In this document: positions 25,536-34,981 of the stretch, one piece after another
How the letters are laid out: every line of letters starts with the position of its first letter
How positions within the stretch are numbered: the first letter of the stretch is position 1
Assembly (NCBI GenBank): GCA_003241785.1
Contig: QFPW01000008.1
Coordinates: forward strand, 1-64,000
Origin: Rhodovulum sulfidophilum
GTDB lineage: Bacteria > Pseudomonadota > Alphaproteobacteria > Rhodobacterales > Rhodobacteraceae
Reading direction: 5' to 3'
Length of the DNA: 64,000 nt
Notes under the pieces: model-generated
The model's database searches: none
Seen by the model: the letters and a program-made list of their open reading frames with translations, nothing else
What the model was told of the DNA's origin: nothing
Made by a program: the position numbers and the translations under genes

Positions 25536-27335
25536 CCGCCAGATCAGCGGCGTCAGCGCCACGGCGACGACGAAGAACCAGAGCATCATCGGCAGGCCGA
25601 GCTTCCAGTAGTCGCCGAAGCGGTAGCCGCCGGGCTCCATCACCATCAGGTTCACCGCGGTCGAGACCGGCGTGAGGAAGGCGGCGGCCGCGGCGACGCC
25701 GACGCTCATCAGGAAGGGCTGCGGCGAGACGCCCATGCCGGCGGCGGCCGAGACCGCGATCGGGATCACGATCACCGCCGTCGCCGTGTTGCTGATCACC
25801 TGGCCGAGCAGCGCGGTCAGCACGAAGAGCCCGGCGATCAGCGCGCGCGGCCCGAAGCCGCCCAGCGTCTGCACGATCCAGTCCGCCATGAGATGCGCCG
25901 CGCCGCTGCGCTCCATCGCGGTGGCGAGCGGCATCAGCGCGCCCATCAGGATCACCGTCGTCCAGTTGATCGCGCGATAGGCCGCGTCCATGTCGAGGAT
26001 GCCGAGCAGCACCACCGCGCCCGCCGCGAGCAGCCCCGCCACCGCCGGCGGCACCGCGCCGCTCGCGAGCAGCACCACCATGATGCCAAGGATCGCCACC
26101 ATCTCCCAGGCGCCGAGCCCCATGGCGACCGCCTGCCGCCGCAGCAGCTCGGGCGAGTCGACGACCAGCACGCCCGGCGCCGCGAGCCGCTTCTCGAGCG
26201 CCTGCCAGGTGCCGCGCAGAAGCACGGTATCGCCCGGCGCGATCTCCGTCAGCGGCGCCAGCGGGACGCCGCCGCGATGGCAGGCGAGCACGACGAGATC
26301 GCCCGAGGGCGTGGTCATCCCCGGCGAGACCCGCTCACCGACCAGCGCGGAGCGCGGCGGGATCACCACCTCGGCGAGGCCGGCGTCGCGGTTGAGCAGC
26401 GTGTCCTCGACCGCCGGGCGCCCCGCCTCCTCGGAAACCGCGAGGCTGAGGCGGGCGGCGAGCGCCGCGACCGCCTCGGGCGGACCATTCACCACGATCC
26501 AGTCGCCGGCGGCGAGCGGCTCGCGCCGGGGCGAGCCGTCGGACCGCAGCGCGAGCACGAAGCGCGCCCCGTCCTCCTCGGTCTCGACCAGCCCCGCGGA
26601 CGCGACCTCGCCGACCAGGGCCGAGCCCTCGCGCACCCGCAGATGCGTGAGCGCCCCGCGCAGCCGGTAATGCTCGACGAGCGTGGTCACGTGGCGGCTG
26701 AGATCGGGCGGCAGGTTGCGGCCGGTCCGATCCGGCAGCAGCCGGTCGCCGAACAGGACCGCGATCACGACCGTGCCGATCAGCAGCGGCACGCCGACCA
26801 GCGCGAATTCGAAATAGCCGACGCCCCCCGCCCCGGCGTTCGCCGAGGCCTCGGCGACGAGCACGTTCACCGGCGTCCCGGTCAGGAGCAGCATCGAGCC
26901 CGCGTGCGCGCCGAAGACCAGCGGCATCAGCAGCTTGCCCGGCGACCGGCCGAGCCGGATCGCGAGCACGACGACGACGGGGAGCAGCGCCGCGACGGCG
27001 CCGTTGATGGTGATGAGCGCGCCGAGCCCGCCGCAGAGCACCATCATCCAGACCACGAGCCTGGCGCGGCTGTCGCCCGCGCGGGCGATCAGCACCTGCC
27101 CCATCCAGGCGGTTAGCCCGACCGCCTCCATCCCCGCGCCGACGACGAACAGCGCCGCGACGAAGACCACCGCGGGATCGCCGAAGCCCGCGAGCGACTC
27201 GCGCAGGTCGAGCAGGCCCGAGGCCCAGAGCGCGAGGCTGGCGGCGAGGCAGACCACCGGCACCGGCAGCCGGTCCCACACGAAGAGACCGATCATCGCG
27301 CCGATGATGGAAAAGACGATCGCGATCTCGCTCAA
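25530..27335 (-). CDS. SLC13/DASS-family anion permease with two RCK-C domains
   Basis: This inner-membrane transporter belongs to the sodium/sulfate or dicarboxylate symporter superfamily. The N-terminal half has about five membrane segments including GTPVNVLV (the SNT-like ion motif), then two soluble RCK-C (TrkA-C) domains at about 215-300 and 305-395, then the second membrane half with QVISNTATAVIVIP and PVSTAVNLMV. RCK-C domains bind small ligands and may gate transport. Anion substrate is unknown. I prefer a TTG start at 27335, preceded by GGAG at good spacing, giving 601 residues; an ATG at 27410 would add an unrelated N-terminus. Confidence 0.88.
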   Translation of the reverse strand: MSEIAIVFSIIGAMIGLFVWDRLPVPVVCLAASLALWASGLLDLRESLAGFGDPAVVFVAALFVVGAGMEAVGLTAWMGQVLIARAGDSRARLVVWMMVLCGGLGALITINGAVAALLPVVVVLAIRLGRSPGKLLMPLVFGAHAGSMLLLTGTPVNVLVAEASANAGAGGVGYFEFALVGVPLLIGTVVIAVLFGDRLLPDRTGRNLPPDLSRHVTTLVEHYRLRGALTHLRVREGSALVGEVASAGLVETEEDGARFVLALRSDGSPRREPLAAGDWIVVNGPPEAVAALAARLSLAVSEEAGRPAVEDTLLNRDAGLAEVVIPPRSALVGERVSPGMTTPSGDLVVLACHRGGVPLAPLTEIAPGDTVLLRGTWQALEKRLAAPGVLVVDSPELLRRQAVAMGLGAWEMVAILGIMVVLLASGAVPPAVAGLLAAGAVVLLGILDMDAAYRAINWTTVILMGALMPLATAMERSGAAHLMADWIVQTLGGFGPRALIAGLFVLTALLGQVISNTATAVIVIPIAVSAAAGMGVSPQPFLMSVGVAAAAAFLTPVSTAVNLMVMEPGGYRFGDYWKLGLPMMLWFFVVAVALTPLIWRF

Positions 27336-27536
27336 GGGCGGGTCTCCTGCCTGGCCCCGTCGCGCGCCGCCCGTCCGGCTGACCGGACCGATCGATCGAC
27401 GGGAGCCCAACTGCTAGCAGGCGGGGCCCCGTGCGCGAAGCCCCTTCATGCCGCGGCGCACAATAAGCGCCGGCGGCCAGCCCCGCCCCACCCGCGGGGC
27501 GCGGCTCCGGATCGAGCCCCGGAACCCCGGCCGGGG

Positions 27537-27959
27537 TCAGTCGTCGCGGTGCACGCGCTCCTTGCGCTCGTGGCGCTCCTGCGCCTCGAGGCTCAGCGTC
27601 GCGATCGGCCGCGCGTCGAGCCGGCGCAGCGAGATCGGGTCGCCGGTCTCCTCGCAATAGCCGTAGCTGCCGTCGTCGATCCGGCGCAGCGCCGAGTCGA
27701 TCTTGGAGACCACCTTGCGCTGCCGGTCGCGGGTCCTGAGCTCGAGCGCGCGATCGGTCTCTTCCGAGGCGCGGTCGGCGATGTCGGGGATGTTGCGCGT
27801 CCCTTCCTGCATCGTCTCGATCGTGCCCCGGCTCTCCGCGAGGATCGAGGCCTTCCACGCCAGCAGCTTGCGCCGGAAATAGTCGAGCTGCCGGGGATTC
27901 ATAAAGGGCTCGTCGTCGGTCGGATGATACTCGACGTCGAACTTGGTTTCAGGCTTCAT
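27537..27959 (-). CDS. dksA: DksA-type RNA polymerase secondary-channel regulator with degenerate zinc site
   Basis: DksA works with ppGpp to alter transcription of rRNA and amino-acid genes. The 140-residue product has the coiled-coil with tip motif D59-I-A-D62-R-A64, the DxxDxA needed for action on the polymerase. The zinc finger keeps only C102; the other three positions are T105, S123 and A126. A single-cysteine DksA of this kind is known from Rhodobacter sphaeroides and is functional. The start at 27959 (MKPETKFDVEYHP) is chosen over the frame start at 28007. It is divergent from the MoxR gene. Confidence 0.95.
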   Translation of the reverse strand: MKPETKFDVEYHPTDDEPFMNPRQLDYFRRKLLAWKASILAESRGTIETMQEGTRNIPDIADRASEETDRALELRTRDRQRKVVSKIDSALRRIDDGSYGYCEETGDPISLRRLDARPIATLSLEAQERHERKERVHRDD

Positions 27960-28161
27960 AGAACCACACCTCAAATGCCGCCGTGGCCGTGTGTTCCCGC
28001 CCGTCAATGCCGGCCGGTTTCCCCATGGCCCCTCAACGTTTTCGCAGCCTCCCGATATAGGGATTCGGAAGGCTTGTCACGCGCTACCTAGCAAATCATG
28101 TTCGCCCGGAAGGCGCCGCGTCGCGGCCTGCGTAAAAATCTGGCATTGGGTTGAAAAAACG

Positions 28162-29004
<843 letters not shown>

Positions 29005-29097
29005 TTTACTCTCGCGCGCCGGGCGCTAGCTCCGTTTCGCGGTGACATTATGACGCGGCCGTGCCATGCTGCGCCGCAGCGAAAACGAGAGGCGACG

Positions 29098-29403
29098 ATG
29101 CTCCCCTACAATGCCTACGCGTCTTACGCGGAATCCTGGATGAAATTCGCCACCGCCTATGGCGAGATGTCGTTGCACGCGGCGGAGGTGATCGCGTGGC
29201 GGACGATGCGCATGGCCTCGGGCACGATGACGCCGCCCGAGGCGATCGCCATGGTGATGGAGAAGGCCACCGCCTTCACCGCCGCGGCCGAGCACGCGGC
29301 GGTCGTCGCGGCCAAGGGCGGCGACATGATGAATATTGCCTCGGCGGCGCTAAAGCCCTATGGCGCCAAGACTCGTTCCAACGCCCGCAAGCTTCGCGGC
29401 TGA
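29098..29403 (+). CDS. Small Ala/Met-rich helical protein, phasin-like, function unknown
   Basis: The 101-residue product is almost all helix-forming, with repeated Ala and Met (MKFATAYGEMSLHAAEV, ASGTMTPPEAIAMVMEKA), and ends in a basic tail (AKTRSNARKLRG). Size and composition resemble phasin-type or coiled proteins annotated in Rhodobacterales under various names. It has no signal peptide or membrane segment. GAGGCGACG precedes the ATG as a plausible ribosome site. It is 93 bases after the MoxR gene and 39 before the acetyltransferase. Confidence 0.7.
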   Translation: MLPYNAYASYAESWMKFATAYGEMSLHAAEVIAWRTMRMASGTMTPPEAIAMVMEKATAFTAAAEHAAVVAAKGGDMMNIASAALKPYGAKTRSNARKLRG

Positions 29404-29442
29404 AACCGCCCGGCCCCGCCCGGGCAGATCCGGCGGTGCCGA

Positions 29443-29880
29443 ATGCTCAAGATCTCCGCGACCATCGCCTCCGACGAGGCGGACTGGCGCCGGCTGTGGG
29501 GCGACTATCTCGCCTTCTACGAGACGGTCCTGCCCGAGCCGGTCTACGCGACCAGCTTCGCGCGCCTCATCGACCCGGCGGTCACGCAGTATAACGGGCT
29601 GATCGCCCGTCTGGACGGCGAGGCGGTCGGCATCGCCAATTACATCTTCCATCGCCACGGCTGGCAGGTCGACGAGATCTGCTATCTGCAGGATCTCTTC
29701 GTCGCCTCCGGGGCGCGGGGCGCCGGCGCGGGGCGCGCGCTGCTCCAGGCGGTCTTCGACGCGGCGGACGCGGCCGGCCGGCCCAACGTCTACTGGCTGA
29801 CCCAGACCGACAACACCCGCGCCCGCCGCCTCTACGACGCGATGGGATCGGTGACGCCCTTCATCAAGTACCGGCGCTGA
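29443..29880 (+). CDS. GNAT-family N-acetyltransferase
   Basis: The 145-residue product has a GNAT fold. The acetyl-CoA pyrophosphate loop is VASGARGAGAGRALL, preceded by the beta-4 strand ICYLQDLFV, and the C-terminal part YWLTQTDNTRARRLYDAMG fits the family. The substrate, a small amine or a protein N-terminus or lysine, cannot be told. Its gene lies in the middle of the MoxR-to-VWA stretch, 5 bases before the next gene, so it is probably co-transcribed. Confidence 0.9.
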   Translation: MLKISATIASDEADWRRLWGDYLAFYETVLPEPVYATSFARLIDPAVTQYNGLIARLDGEAVGIANYIFHRHGWQVDEICYLQDLFVASGARGAGAGRALLQAVFDAADAAGRPNVYWLTQTDNTRARRLYDAMGSVTPFIKYRR

Positions 29881-29885
29881 GCGCG

Positions 29886-31256
29886 GTGCCGGTCCTTCGC
29901 CGCGCCGCCGCCTGCCTGACGCTCGGCCTGCTCGCGGGCTGCGCCACCACGCCGCGCGAACCGCCGCCGATGCTGTCGAGCGTGCGCTTCGCCCCGGTCG
30001 TGCTGCCGAAGGGCGTCGCGCGGTCGAACAGGGATCTGGCGCGCGATTTCCTCGACCTCACCTTCGCGCTCGAGAACGGCGAGCAGCTGCCCGCCCTGCT
30101 GCGCTACGAGACGCCGGTGCGCGTGCTGATGGCCGGCGAGGCGCTCGCCCCCTACCGGCCCGATCTCGCCGCGCTCCTGAACCGGATCCGGCGCGAGGCC
30201 GGGATCGACATCGCCGAGACCGACGATCCGGCGGCCGCGCAGATCTTCATCGAGGCGGTGCCCGAGCGTGAGATCACGCGCATCTTTCCGACCGCCGCCT
30301 GTTTCATCGCCCCCGGCGAGCGCGACTGGGCGGGCTTCCGCGCCCGGCGGTCCGAGACGCATCCGCGCTGGTCCGAGCAGAAGACGCTCGGGATCGCCGC
30401 GATCTTCCTGCCGCCGGATTCGACGCCGCAGGACCTGCGCGATTGCCTCGCCGAGGAGATCACCCAGGCGCTCGGCCCGGCGAACGATCTCTACCGGCTG
30501 CCGGATTCGATCTGGAACGACGACAATTTCCACGGCATGGCGACGCGGTTCGACATGACGATCCTGCGCGCGCTCTACCAGCCGGAATTCCACAGCGGCA
30601 TGACCCGGGCCGAGGTCGCGGCCGCGCTGCCGCGCGTGCTCGACCGCGTGAACCCGATGGGCCGCAAGGTGCCGAGCCGGCCGCGCGCGCCGGAATCGCG
30701 CGTCTGGGCCGAGGCGATCGAGACCGCGCAGGACACCCGCGCCGGCGGGGGCGCGCGGATCGAGGCCGGGCTGCTCGCGACCCGGCTCGCCGCCGAGATG
30801 CGCCCGCCCGACCACCGGCTCGGCGTGGCGCAGCTCGCGCTCGGGCGCGCGACGCTGGGCCAGGACCCGGCCTTCGCCGCGCAGCAGTTCGCCGAGGCCT
30901 ACGCCCGGTTCCGCGACGGGCTCGGGCGCGACGACATCCGCACCGCGCAGGCCGGCGTGCATCTCGCCGCGCTCGCCCTCGCGGCGGGGGATTACGACGT
31001 GGCGATCCTGCTCGCCGACCGCCATCTGCCGGACGCGATCGCCTATCAGAACGCGATCCTCGCGGCGAGCCTGCTCTCGATCAAGGCCGAGGCGCTGGCG
31101 GCCCAGGGCGACCTCCCGGCGGCGGAGGCGGCGCGGCTCGACAGCCTGCGCTGGGCACGCTATGGCTTCGGCGACACCGACGGCGCGCTCGCGCGCGAGC
31201 AGGTCGCCCTCGCGGCCGCGGTGGCCGAGACGGTGATCCCGGTGAGCGGAGAGTGA
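29886..31256 (+). CDS. DUF2927 domain-containing lipoprotein
   Basis: A GTG start gives a lipoprotein signal with lipobox LLAGC, the lipidated cysteine being C19. The DUF2927 domain covers about 30-240, with RDFLDLTFALENGEQLP, RYETPVRVLM, the CFIAPGE segment and EEITQALGPANDLYRLPDSIWND. The remainder (about 260-450) is Ala-rich and helical, possibly TPR-like. DUF2927 proteins are envelope proteins of unknown function in alphaproteobacteria; the HExxH-like metal site of proteases is not present (EEITQ). The product is 456 residues. Confidence 0.85.
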   Translation: MPVLRRAAACLTLGLLAGCATTPREPPPMLSSVRFAPVVLPKGVARSNRDLARDFLDLTFALENGEQLPALLRYETPVRVLMAGEALAPYRPDLAALLNRIRREAGIDIAETDDPAAAQIFIEAVPEREITRIFPTAACFIAPGERDWAGFRARRSETHPRWSEQKTLGIAAIFLPPDSTPQDLRDCLAEEITQALGPANDLYRLPDSIWNDDNFHGMATRFDMTILRALYQPEFHSGMTRAEVAAALPRVLDRVNPMGRKVPSRPRAPESRVWAEAIETAQDTRAGGGARIEAGLLATRLAAEMRPPDHRLGVAQLALGRATLGQDPAFAAQQFAEAYARFRDGLGRDDIRTAQAGVHLAALALAAGDYDVAILLADRHLPDAIAYQNAILAASLLSIKAEALAAQGDLPAAEAARLDSLRWARYGFGDTDGALAREQVALAAAVAETVIPVSGE

Positions 31257-31263
31257 GGGCGCC

Positions 31264-31434
31264 ATGCTGCTGACGATCGTCTTCATCGCCGCTTTCGCGC
31301 TCGGCTGGGTCCGGGCCGGGCGGCGCGGCGGCGACCGGCTCGACAAGCTGCAATACGGCGCGGCGCATGCGATCTGCCTCACCCTCGTCGCCTTCGTCGC
31401 CTGGATCGCCGCGATCCGGCTCGGGCTGATCTGA
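31264..31434 (+). CDS. Small membrane protein, 56 residues
   Basis: The ATG at 31264 starts a 56-residue frame with two hydrophobic segments: about 2-15 (LLTIVFIAAFALGW) and about 33-56. Between them is a basic loop, VRAGRRGGDRLDKLQYGAAHA. The arginine-rich loop would face the cytoplasm. It lies 7 bases after the DUF2927 gene and 19 before the VWA gene, codon use is like the neighbours, and similar small proteins are found at this place in Rhodobacterales. No function is known. Confidence 0.75.
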   Translation: MLLTIVFIAAFALGWVRAGRRGGDRLDKLQYGAAHAICLTLVAFVAWIAAIRLGLI

Positions 31435-31453
31435 GCCGCCGGCGGGGGAGCGC

Positions 31454-32638
31454 ATGTTCACCCGGTTCTTCGCCGACCTGCGCGCCGCCGGCATCCCGGT
31501 CTCGCTGCGCGAATACCTGACCTTCCTCGGCGCGCTCCGGGCCGAGGTCGTGCTCTACGACGCCGAGGGCTTCTACTTCCTCGCCCGCGCCGCGCTGGTG
31601 AAGGACGAGCGGCACACCGACCGGTTCGACCGCGTCTTCGCCGCCTGTTTCGGCGGGCTGCTGACCGAAGGTCCGGAGGCGATGCTCGACGCCGTCGGCC
31701 TGCCCGAGGACTGGCTGCGCAAGCTCGCCGAGAAGCACCTGACGCCGGAGGAGCGCGCCGAGATCGAGGCGCTCGGCGGGTTCGAGGCGCTGATGCGAGC
31801 GCTGCGCGAGCGGCTCGCCGAACAGACCGGGCGCCATCAGGGCGGGAACAAGTGGATCGGCACCGCCGGCACCTCGCCCTTCGGCGCCCATGGCTACAAC
31901 CCCGAGGGCGTGCGGATCGGCCAGGACGAGAGCCGGCACCAGCGCGCCGTCAAGGTCTGGGACCGCCGCGACTTCCGCGACTTCGACGACACCGCCGAGC
32001 TCAACACGCGCGCGATCAAGATCGCGCTGCGCCGCCTGCGCCGCTGGGCGCGGGAGGGCGCGGCGGACGAGCTCGACCTGCCCGGCACGATCCGCGCCAC
32101 CGCCCAGCAGGGCTGGCTCGACGTCGTCACCCGGCCGGAGCGGCGGAACGCGGTCAAGGTGCTCCTGTTCCTCGACGTCGGCGGTTCGATGGACGCGCAT
32201 GTCCAGGCGGTCGAGGAGCTCTTCTCCGCCGCGCGGAGCGAGTTCAAGCATCTCGAGCACTACTATTTCCACAACTGCCTCTACGACCGGGTGTGGCGCG
32301 AGAACCGCCGGCGCTGGGACGGCGGCGTGCCGACGGCCGAGGTGCTGCGCACCTATGGCGCGGATTATCGCTGCGTCTTCGTCGGCGACGCCACGATGTC
32401 GCCCTACGAGATCACCCATGTCGGCGGCGCCAACGAGCACTGGAACGAGGAGCCGGGCGCGGTCTGGCTCGGCCGCGCCCTCGCCGCCTGGCCCCACGCG
32501 GTCTGGATCAACCCGGTGCGCGAGGACCGCTGGGCGCGCGATCCCTCGGTCGGGATGATCGGCAAGCTCATGGACGGCCGCATGGTGCCGCTCACCCTCG
32601 CCGGGATCGAGGCCGGGATCCGGACGCTGACGCGTTGA
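31454..32638 (+). CDS. CoxE-like VWA domain-containing protein
   Basis: VWA proteins of this family work with a MoxR ATPase to mature or activate a target complex; CoxE does so for CO dehydrogenase. The 394-residue product has an N-terminal helical part (1-210) and a VWA domain beginning VLLFLDVGGSMDAH. The MIDAS motif reads D241-V-G-G-S245, so the first Ser of DxSxS is glycine, as in this subfamily. Downstream parts include HYYFHNCLYDRVW and CVFVGDATMSPYE. No CO-dehydrogenase or other obvious target is in the window. Confidence 0.92.
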   Translation: MFTRFFADLRAAGIPVSLREYLTFLGALRAEVVLYDAEGFYFLARAALVKDERHTDRFDRVFAACFGGLLTEGPEAMLDAVGLPEDWLRKLAEKHLTPEERAEIEALGGFEALMRALRERLAEQTGRHQGGNKWIGTAGTSPFGAHGYNPEGVRIGQDESRHQRAVKVWDRRDFRDFDDTAELNTRAIKIALRRLRRWAREGAADELDLPGTIRATAQQGWLDVVTRPERRNAVKVLLFLDVGGSMDAHVQAVEELFSAARSEFKHLEHYYFHNCLYDRVWRENRRRWDGGVPTAEVLRTYGADYRCVFVGDATMSPYEITHVGGANEHWNEEPGAVWLGRALAAWPHAVWINPVREDRWARDPSVGMIGKLMDGRMVPLTLAGIEAGIRTLTR

Positions 32639-32650
32639 GGGCACGCTCGG

Positions 32651-32739
32651 TGCACCACTGTCCCGGGCTTGACCCGGGACCTCGAGGCTCCCGCTCAATG
32701 GGTCGAGGTCCCGGGTCGAGCCCGGGACAGCGGTGCACG
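32651..32739. repeat. Dispersed palindromic repeat family A, copy 3
   Basis: This is the most symmetrical copy, about 88 bases: TGCACC and GGTGCA at the outer ends, then CTGTCCCGGG and CCCGGGACAG, then ACCTCGA and TCGAGGT. Each arm also contains its own CCCGGG-CTTGA-CCCGGG hairpin. It separates the VWA gene from the acyl-CoA ligase gene. Confidence 0.8.
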
Positions 32740-32781
32740 ATGAGGCGGACAAGGCACCCCGCGCCGCGCTAGAACGATCCC

Positions 32782-34317
32782 ATGACCCAGCCCTCGCTTT
32801 TCGACGCCGGCCCGCCGCCGCCCTGCCCCGCGCGCTTCAACATGGCCGCGCATACCCTCGGCCATGACCGCGCCGCGCCGGCCAAGGTCGCGCTCGAGGT
32901 CCTCGCGGCGCCCGGCCTGGTCGCGGAGAGCTGGAGCTACGGCGCGCTCCGCGCCGCCGTGCTCGCCGCGGCGGGCGGGCTCGCCGCGCGGGGGATCGGG
33001 CGGGGCGACCGGGTGCTGCTCCGGCTCGGCAATACCTCGGATTTCCCGATCCTCTTCTTCGCCGCGAACGCGCTCGGCGCGGTGCCGGTGCCGACCTCGA
33101 CCCAGCTGACCGAGCCCGAGGTCGCCGGGATCATCGCCGATCTCGACCCCGCGCTGATCCTCGCGGGCCCGGGCGTCGCCTGCCCACCCGCGCCGAACCG
33201 GATCGGGGCGGACGGCATCGCGGCGCTCCGCGCGCACCCGCCGCTCGCGGATTTCGCGGCGACCGCGCCCGACGACCCCGCCTACATGATCTATACCTCG
33301 GGCACCGGCGGCCGGCCTAAGGGCGTCGTCCACGCGCAGCGCGCCGCCTGGGCGCGGCGGATGATGTGGGACGGCTGGTACGGGCTCACCTCCGAAGACC
33401 GCGTGCTGCACGCGGGCGCGTTCAACTGGACCTACACGCTCGGCGCCGGGCTGACCGATCCCTGGGCGATCGGCGCCACGGCGCTCATCTACGCGGGCCC
33501 GCCCGACCGCGGCGTCTGGCCCGCGCTCGCCGCAGCGCATCGCGCGACCCTCTTCGCCGCGACCCCCGGCGTCTACCGCCAGATGCTGGGCTCGGGCGCG
33601 GATCTCGCGGCGGGCTTCGCGCATCTGCGCCACGGCCTCTCGGCGGGCGAAGCGATGCCGGCCGCGGTCGCGGCGGAGTTCGCGGCCCGGACCGGCCGCG
33701 CGGTCTACGAGGCGCTCGGCATGTCCGAGGTCTCGACCTACATCTCCTTCGCGCCGCAAAGCCCGCCCGTCCCCGGCCGCGCCGGGCGGCCGCAGCCGGG
33801 ACGGCGGGTCGCGATCCTGCCAGACGACCCGGGCGGCGGCCCGGTGCCGCGCGGCGAGCCCGGGAGGCTCGCCGTCTCCCGGCGCGATCCGGGGCTGATG
33901 CTCGGCTACTGGCGCCGGCCCGAGGAAACGGAGGCGAGCTTCGAGGGCGAATGGTTCCTGACCGGCGACCGCGCCGCGCTGCACGACGACGACACGCTCA
34001 CCTATCTCGGCCGCGCCGACGACCTTTTGAACGCCGGCGGCTTCCGCGTCTCGCCGGCCGAGGTCGAGGCCGCGCTGCTCGCCCATCCCGGCGTCGCCGA
34101 GGCGGCGGTGGTCGAGCGCGCGGTGCGCGACGGCGTCACGATCATCGCCGCCTTCTACGTTCCGGCGGGGGAGCCGCCCGCCGAGGAGGACCTCGCCCGC
34201 CATTGCTCCGCGCGGCTCGCGCGCTACAAATGCCCGAGAAGCTTCACCCCGCTCGACGCCCTGCCCCGAAGCGCGAACGGCAAGATCCAGCGCCGCGCGC
34301 TGAAGGAAGGCCTATGA
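32782..34317 (+). CDS. AMP-dependent acyl-CoA synthetase (benzoate-CoA-ligase-like)
   Basis: This enzyme adenylates a carboxylic acid and transfers it to CoA. The AMP-binding P-loop is YTSGTGGRPKG, the A5 motif is YEALGMSEVS, and A8 to A10 are LTGDRAALHDDDTLTYLGR, then DDLLNAGGFRVSP and the catalytic lysine in SANGKIQRR. The 511-residue product lacks a membrane segment. The overall order resembles benzoate- and medium-chain acyl-CoA ligases, but the substrate is not readable. Its stop overlaps the start of the DsbA-like gene by ATGA. Confidence 0.9.
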   Translation: MTQPSLFDAGPPPPCPARFNMAAHTLGHDRAAPAKVALEVLAAPGLVAESWSYGALRAAVLAAAGGLAARGIGRGDRVLLRLGNTSDFPILFFAANALGAVPVPTSTQLTEPEVAGIIADLDPALILAGPGVACPPAPNRIGADGIAALRAHPPLADFAATAPDDPAYMIYTSGTGGRPKGVVHAQRAAWARRMMWDGWYGLTSEDRVLHAGAFNWTYTLGAGLTDPWAIGATALIYAGPPDRGVWPALAAAHRATLFAATPGVYRQMLGSGADLAAGFAHLRHGLSAGEAMPAAVAAEFAARTGRAVYEALGMSEVSTYISFAPQSPPVPGRAGRPQPGRRVAILPDDPGGGPVPRGEPGRLAVSRRDPGLMLGYWRRPEETEASFEGEWFLTGDRAALHDDDTLTYLGRADDLLNAGGFRVSPAEVEAALLAHPGVAEAAVVERAVRDGVTIIAAFYVPAGEPPAEEDLARHCSARLARYKCPRSFTPLDALPRSANGKIQRRALKEGL

Positions 34318-34955
34318 CCCGCCTCGACATCATCTCCGACTTCGTCTGCCCCTGGTGCTATCTCGGCAAGCGCAACCTCGAGACCGCGATCGCCGCGCGC
34401 GGCGCGCATCCCTTCGCGATCCGCTGGCACCCGTTCCAGCTCGATCCGTCGATCCCGCCCGAGGGCCTGCCGCGCCAGGCCTATCTCGAGGCGAAGCTCG
34501 GCGGGCCGGAGCGCGTCGCCGCGGCGCATGGGCGGCTCGAGGCGATGGGCGCCGAGGCCGGGATCACTTTCCAGTTCGACCGCATCACCCGCGCGCCGAA
34601 CACGCTCGACGCGCACCGGCTGACCCGCTGGGCGGCGGCCGAGGAGCGCCAGACCCTGGTCGCGACCGAGCTCTTCCGGCGCTATTTCGAGGAGGGCGAG
34701 GATATCTCCGATCCGGCGGTGCTCATGGCGGCGGCCGATGCGGCGGGGCTCGACCCCGCGCCGGTCGCGCGGCTGCTCGCGGGCGACGCGGACCGGGCCG
34801 AGGTGCTGGCGGAGATCGAGGACGCCGGCCGGATCGGCGTCACCGGCGTGCCGACCTTCCTCGTCGGCGGACGCTACGCGATCAGCGGCGCGCAGCCGGC
34901 CGAGACCTGGGGCCAGGTGATGGACGAGATCGACGCCGCGACGCCGGACGCGTAG
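34314..34955 (+). CDS. FrnE-like DsbA-family oxidoreductase (cytoplasmic)
   Basis: The 213-residue product is a DsbA-fold protein without signal peptide, of the FrnE / 2-hydroxychromene-2-carboxylate isomerase group. The active site is C12-P-W-C15, and the cis-Pro loop is GVTGVPTFLVGG, followed by AISGAQPAETW typical of FrnE. FrnE-like proteins are linked to redox stress and polyketide chemistry. The start at 34314 overlaps the ligase stop (ATGA), so the two are coupled. Its stop codon TAG lies inside REP-like repeat B at 34951. Confidence 0.92.
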   Translation: MTRLDIISDFVCPWCYLGKRNLETAIAARGAHPFAIRWHPFQLDPSIPPEGLPRQAYLEAKLGGPERVAAAHGRLEAMGAEAGITFQFDRITRAPNTLDAHRLTRWAAAEERQTLVATELFRRYFEEGEDISDPAVLMAAADAAGLDPAPVARLLAGDADRAEVLAEIEDAGRIGVTGVPTFLVGGRYAISGAQPAETWGQVMDEIDAATPDA

Positions 34956-34973
34956 GGCGGACCTCGGTCCGCC
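34951..34973. repeat. REP-like repeat B, single full copy
   Basis: The unit CGTAG followed by the GGCGGACC/GGTCCGCC hairpin is identical to the right-hand unit of the pair at 17282-17350. It begins in the last codons of the FrnE-like gene and ends 9 bases before the rnd stop codon. Confidence 0.8.
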
Positions 34974-34981
34974 GCTCCAGC

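Noticed and set aside
21335..27116. Long frames antisense to the SDR, APC permease and SLC13 genes (minus 21335-23977, plus 24831-27116)
   Set aside because: Both are low-complexity His/Arg/Asp-rich shadows of the real genes and lack any recognisable motif or ribosome site.
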